Source: Bacteroidetes bacterium UBA6063 (GTDB taxonomy: Bacteria > Bacteroidota > Bacteroidia > NS11-12g > UBA9320). Taken from it: 5,986 nucleotides of DNA. Position 1 is the first letter of the stretch; each line of letters opens with the position of its first letter. The notes beneath the pieces are model-generated. The model was not told where the DNA came from. It worked only from the letters and a program-made list of their open reading frames with translations, and did no database searches. Shown one piece after another: positions 3,214-5,986 of this stretch. The position numbers and the translations under genes are program-made. Location: the NCBI GenBank assembly GCA_002428905.1, contig DIYD01000267.1, positions 1-5,986 on the forward strand, in the 5' to 3' direction.

Positions 3214-5986
3214 CCTAAAGAGATGGAAGGTACCTGATTTTTGGTACTCCTTATCCTGTGAGTCGGTGAAATTAATGATATACATGTATACACCCATGGG
3301 AGATTCTACATTGTTGTATGTTCCATCCCAGGGTTTATCCTTTTGATCGGAAGTGTAGATCATTTGCCCCCATCGGTTAAACACCTGAATAGTGTACGTC
3401 TTAACAGCAAAGCTGCGCGGATTAAACGTTTCATTTAACCCATCTTTATTTGGAGAGAATGCCGTTGGCACGAACACATTCGGACTTAGATAAAAGCAAA
3501 TCTCGTTACTCCACGACTGTTTTGATTGCCCTCCATCCTCATAAGCCAGTACTCTGAAGCACTGCCGGTAGGCATCATTGTCACCTGCAATAATGATCTC
3601 ATCTCCAGGATTGGCCGTTTGTAGTAAGTTGAGTTGATTCTCTGCATTGATGCTTCGGTATAACTCGTATTGCTGAACGCCGTTATCCCAACCACCATAT
3701 GGACTAAAATTAAGTTTCAACTCAAATCGGGCATCGTCCTGTTCTCCTTGTAGAAGAATCGACTCATGTACTTCTGAGCTACGTATATTGCCACATAAAT
3801 CGGTAGCAGTAATCCTATATTGATACGCGCTATCATCTACCTGTACCGATCGATCAAAAAAGGAGGTTAAATGCTCGTTACTTACAGCCGACCAATAGGT
3901 AGAACTTCCTGATCGTCTTTCGATCTGGAAACCGTCTTCGGTAAGGTCATCGTGGAGCGTTCTCCAACTTCCCGTAATGTGATCATCCGGGAATCCGACT
4001 GTAACCACATCCAAATCTATTTCCAATCGGTTTATGTATACCGGCAGTTTAACCGTATCTCCAATACATCCGTATTCCGAGGTTTCCACCACACTAATCT
4101 CTGCATAACCTGAATTTTCCCAATCTACACGAATACTATCGAACGTAGAACCTGTAGAAGTTCCATTCGACAAGAACCATTCATATGTTGAATTCTGGAA
4201 TCCGGTTATCTGGTACAGGTGTTGAGTCACATCGGGATAACAAACGATGAAGTCGCCCTGAATCTCATCCGCAGTAGGGATAGGATGTACACGCACAATT
4301 GTATCTACTATTTCACCCGGGCAGGAGTCTTTAGTAAGCTCCCAAACTGTTAGACTGAAGTCCCCAAAATCAGGCCAGGCCACTTCAATTTGATTGGTCC
4401 CCTGGCCGGTAATGCTTTCACCCGACCCATTGATCTCCCAATGATACGTGGAACCCGGGAAACCATTTATGGTATAGGTTCTCACCTCATCCCCCTGACA
4501 AAACGAGTAATCCCCTTCGATGAAATCCGCCGTCGGTAATGGGTTAATTACTACATCAATTGGGATAATCGGACTGACACATTCGCGCTGATTCACCGCA
4601 TCAAACGCCCATTCCTGTACGGCAACAACACCCGGACCAAATGCCCCCCAATCCACCGTAATGGTACTGGTAGAATCACCCGTGGCCTGGGTTCCACCAC
4701 TAATACTCCAGCGGTAGATAGAACCATTGGCCTCAACCACATGGTATGGTACTCCCATGTCAAACTCACAAACCGACTCATCACCTTCTGGCGTTGGTCC
4801 ATCTAAATCGTATGTTTTATTCACAGGAACCTGAATATCGTCACTAATACATCCCCACTTATCGGTTTCGATAAGACTTATTAAACCGAGGCCTTCATTT
4901 CCCCAGGTGATGGTGATATCCTTCGTATTTCCGCCACCCGTTTGCGACCCTCCTGTAATTGTCCAGTTAAATGTTGAATTTGGATGACCAATAGCCATAT
5001 ACGCCACATCTACACTGTTTGGACATACCGACCGAGAGCCATAAACCCCAGGGTTCGGTTTTCGTACATTTACCTCAATTATACCCGTATCACTGCGACA
5101 TCCATCCGAGTTCGCTTCGACAACACGAAGTTCAAAATCGCCCAATTGATTCCAGTCGTGATTCATGGTGAAGATGGTACTCACATCGAGGCTTCCGTCT
5201 GGCAATAACCACTGGTACGTAGACCCAGCATTATTGGCAACAGAATACACCACGCCTGTTTCGTTGAGACAGACCGTATCCTTTCCACTGATTATGGGTA
5301 GTGCAGGCGTTGGTATGAGGTTCACCCGATATTCCACAGTATCTCCAGGGCAACCGAACTGACTTATTTCAACCATTCGAACAGTTGCAACACCTGAACC
5401 ATTAAAGTTTATTACCACCTGATCAGATGTACTATCTCCGACAAGACTTCCTTTGTCTACACTCCACCAAAAACTACTTCCTGGCGTTGGAACCAGTGCT
5501 TGGTAGGTATAGTTGTAACTGGTGGCAGCACACGCACGGTCTGGTCCTTGAATGTCATCCGCACCAATAAATTTCTTTACCTTAATCTCGATGTTATAGT
5601 TGTCATACTTTGGCGGACAGCCATTGTCTTGCGCTGACAGCGTTACCAAATAGGGTTCATCTCTTGCCTGGTCACATGAAGGTGTCCAGCAGAATTCGGT
5701 TTGAATCGATCCTACTCCGGTTGACCTTTGCATCGTGGCCAGAGGTGCTGTAACACCGTTATCTCCGGTTATGATGTCACCGGTTGCAAATATGGTTACA
5801 TTTTGCCTTGGATCAACATCCGGATCATTACCAAAAACCGTAAAACAAAGTCGATCTCCGGCTTCCACCTCGAAATATCGACCACCGGAATTCGAAACCG
5901 TCGGTTTCTTATTTGGCGGACAGTTTAAGACAATGATTTGCATATCGAGCCGGACCCTCCCAATCCATTCTCCGTTTCGATATTCA
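3211..5986 (-). CDS. Large secreted PKD-like repeat protein with T9SS type B (gliding-motility-associated) C-terminal domain, N-terminus outside window
   Basis: 924 residues are visible. The reading frame stays open to the right edge: 14 in-frame codons (EYRNGEWIGRVRLD) precede the Met at 5943, so that Met is internal and the signal peptide lies beyond the window. Numbering from that Met: a beta-rich region (1-122) has GNDPDVDP at 38-45 and FCWTPSC at 84-90; six PKD-like repeats follow (about 125-640); then two fibronectin-III-like domains (about 655-727 and 738-820, the second with the SPYGGW...YELYRS pattern); then the CHU_C / gliding-motility-associated C-terminal domain (822-910), with VFVPTAFSPNKDGLNETF, the VFNRWGQMIY strand, WDGTYNN, PMGVYMYII and the closing KSGTFHLFR. 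That domain is a type IX secretion type B sorting signal, so the protein should be released or displayed outside the outer membrane. Its role (adhesin, matrix or motility-related) is not shown. The gene is convergent with rsmG. Confidence 0.93.
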   Translation of the reverse strand, partial: EYRNGEWIGRVRLDMQIIVLNCPPNKKPTVSNSGGRYFEVEAGDRLCFTVFGNDPDVDPRQNVTIFATGDIITGDNGVTAPLATMQRSTGVGSIQTEFCWTPSCDQARDEPYLVTLSAQDNGCPPKYDNYNIEIKVKKFIGADDIQGPDRACAATSYNYTYQALVPTPGSSFWWSVDKGSLVGDSTSDQVVINFNGSGVATVRMVEISQFGCPGDTVEYRVNLIPTPALPIISGKDTVCLNETGVVYSVANNAGSTYQWLLPDGSLDVSTIFTMNHDWNQLGDFELRVVEANSDGCRSDTGIIEVNVRKPNPGVYGSRSVCPNSVDVAYMAIGHPNSTFNWTITGGSQTGGGNTKDITITWGNEGLGLISLIETDKWGCISDDIQVPVNKTYDLDGPTPEGDESVCEFDMGVPYHVVEANGSIYRWSISGGTQATGDSTSTITVDWGAFGPGVVAVQEWAFDAVNQRECVSPIIPIDVVINPLPTADFIEGDYSFCQGDEVRTYTINGFPGSTYHWEINGSGESITGQGTNQIEVAWPDFGDFSLTVWELTKDSCPGEIVDTIVRVHPIPTADEIQGDFIVCYPDVTQHLYQITGFQNSTYEWFLSNGTSTGSTFDSIRVDWENSGYAEISVVETSEYGCIGDTVKLPVYINRLEIDLDVVTVGFPDDHITGSWRTLHDDLTEDGFQIERRSGSSTYWSAVSNEHLTSFFDRSVQVDDSAYQYRITATDLCGNIRSSEVHESILLQGEQDDARFELKLNFSPYGGWDNGVQQYELYRSINAENQLNLLQTANPGDEIIIAGDNDAYRQCFRVLAYEDGGQSKQSWSNEICFYLSPNVFVPTAFSPNKDGLNETFNPRSFAVKTYTIQVFNRWGQMIYTSDQKDKPWDGTYNNVESPMGVYMYIINFTDSQDKEYQKSGTFHLFR
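3214..3480 (-). other. T9SS type B sorting domain (CHU_C) coding segment
   Basis: The last 89 codons encode the gliding-motility-associated C-terminal domain. It opens with NVFVPTAFSPNKDGLNETF, where the Asn-Lys-Asp-Gly loop is the family hallmark, continues with FNRWGQMIYTS and a DGTYN turn, and ends GTFHLFR at the stop codon. In the Bacteroidota, type B domains direct export through the type IX system and typically need a PorP/SprF-family partner. No such partner gene lies in this window. Confidence 0.9.
4024..5571 (-). repeat. Six tandem PKD-like domain repeats
   Basis: Six units of about 80-90 residues start (Met 5943 = 1) near residues 125, 217, 299, 387, 474 and 560. Each follows the same plan: a G-D or G-x-x opening with an early Cys, a Y-x-W core such as STYQW, STFNW, SIYRW, STYHW or STYEW (SFWW in unit 1), a strand such as ITVDWG or IRVDWE, a V-x-E strand, a second Cys often in a GC-x-GD context, and a linker often containing P-x-P-x-A. 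The Cys pairs are 138/198, 225/282, 307/365, 392/455, 482/541 and 568/626. The units are clearly homologous but have diverged, with no identical blocks noticed at DNA level, so this is an old duplication rather than a recent expansion. Confidence 0.85.

Noticed and set aside
3486..3698. Small minus-strand frame inside the large secreted-protein gene
   Set aside because: Overlaps the Fn3-like coding region in another frame and has no recognisable features.
4593..4802. Small minus-strand frame inside the PKD-like repeats
   Set aside because: Frame-shifted shadow of repeat 4 with low-complexity, Arg/Val-rich translation.
4984..5362. Two overlapping plus-strand frames antisense to the PKD-like repeats
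   Set aside because: Both are antisense to well-supported coding sequence and have no family resemblance.
4024..5571. Possible CRISPR or short DNA repeat array
   Set aside because: The periodicity is about 250 bp at protein level with diverged DNA; there are no identical short repeats with unique spacers.
5728..5928. Plus-strand frame antisense to the N-terminal region of the large protein
   Set aside because: The opposite strand carries a continuous secreted-protein reading frame; this one is a shadow.
1..5986. Mobile element, defence system or novel gene cluster
   Set aside because: No transposase, integrase, nuclease, toxin-antitoxin pair, terminal repeats or target duplications are visible; gene content is mainly housekeeping plus cell-surface genes.

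Overview
The window looks like ordinary chromosome from a member of the Bacteroidota, most plausibly a Cytophagales-type gliding or environmental bacterium. The phylum is indicated by a large secreted protein ending in a type IX secretion (T9SS) type B / gliding-motility-associated C-terminal domain, by an exact Bacteroidota-type -7 promoter element (TATGTTTG) before engB, by the lack of obvious Shine-Dalgarno sequences, and by the character of the MenG/UbiE, EngB and RsmG proteins. The order-level placement is inference.

Layout from left to right: (1) the first 62 codons of a menaquinone-biosynthesis methyltransferase (ubiE/menG) on the minus strand, cut by the left edge; (2) a 44-bp divergent intergenic region with a good promoter for engB; (3) engB (yihA/ysxC), the ribosome-assembly GTPase, on the plus strand; (4) a small exported lipocalin-like protein on the minus strand, convergent with engB; (5) a 90-bp divergent intergenic region containing small palindromes; (6) a membrane-anchored family 2 glycosyltransferase on the plus strand; (7) rsmG, the 16S rRNA m7G527 methyltransferase, which starts at a TTG 13 bp before the end of the glycosyltransferase gene and is probably translationally coupled to it; (8) a short convergent gap with a weak hairpin and a candidate terminator; (9) a very large minus-strand gene filling 3211 to the right edge. 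It encodes six tandem PKD-like domains, each with one Cys pair, then two fibronectin-III-like domains and a T9SS type B sorting domain. Its N-terminus lies beyond the window.

Most genes are housekeeping: EngB acts in 50S assembly, RsmG modifies the 16S decoding region, and UbiE/MenG finishes menaquinone. The exported lipocalin-like protein and the large T9SS substrate belong to the cell envelope or exterior. No mobile element, CRISPR array, tRNA, rRNA or defence system is visible, and I see no convincing undescribed multi-gene system. The best items for a second look are the domain architecture of the large secreted protein, the overlapping glycosyltransferase-rsmG pair, and the palindromes around the start of the small exported protein.
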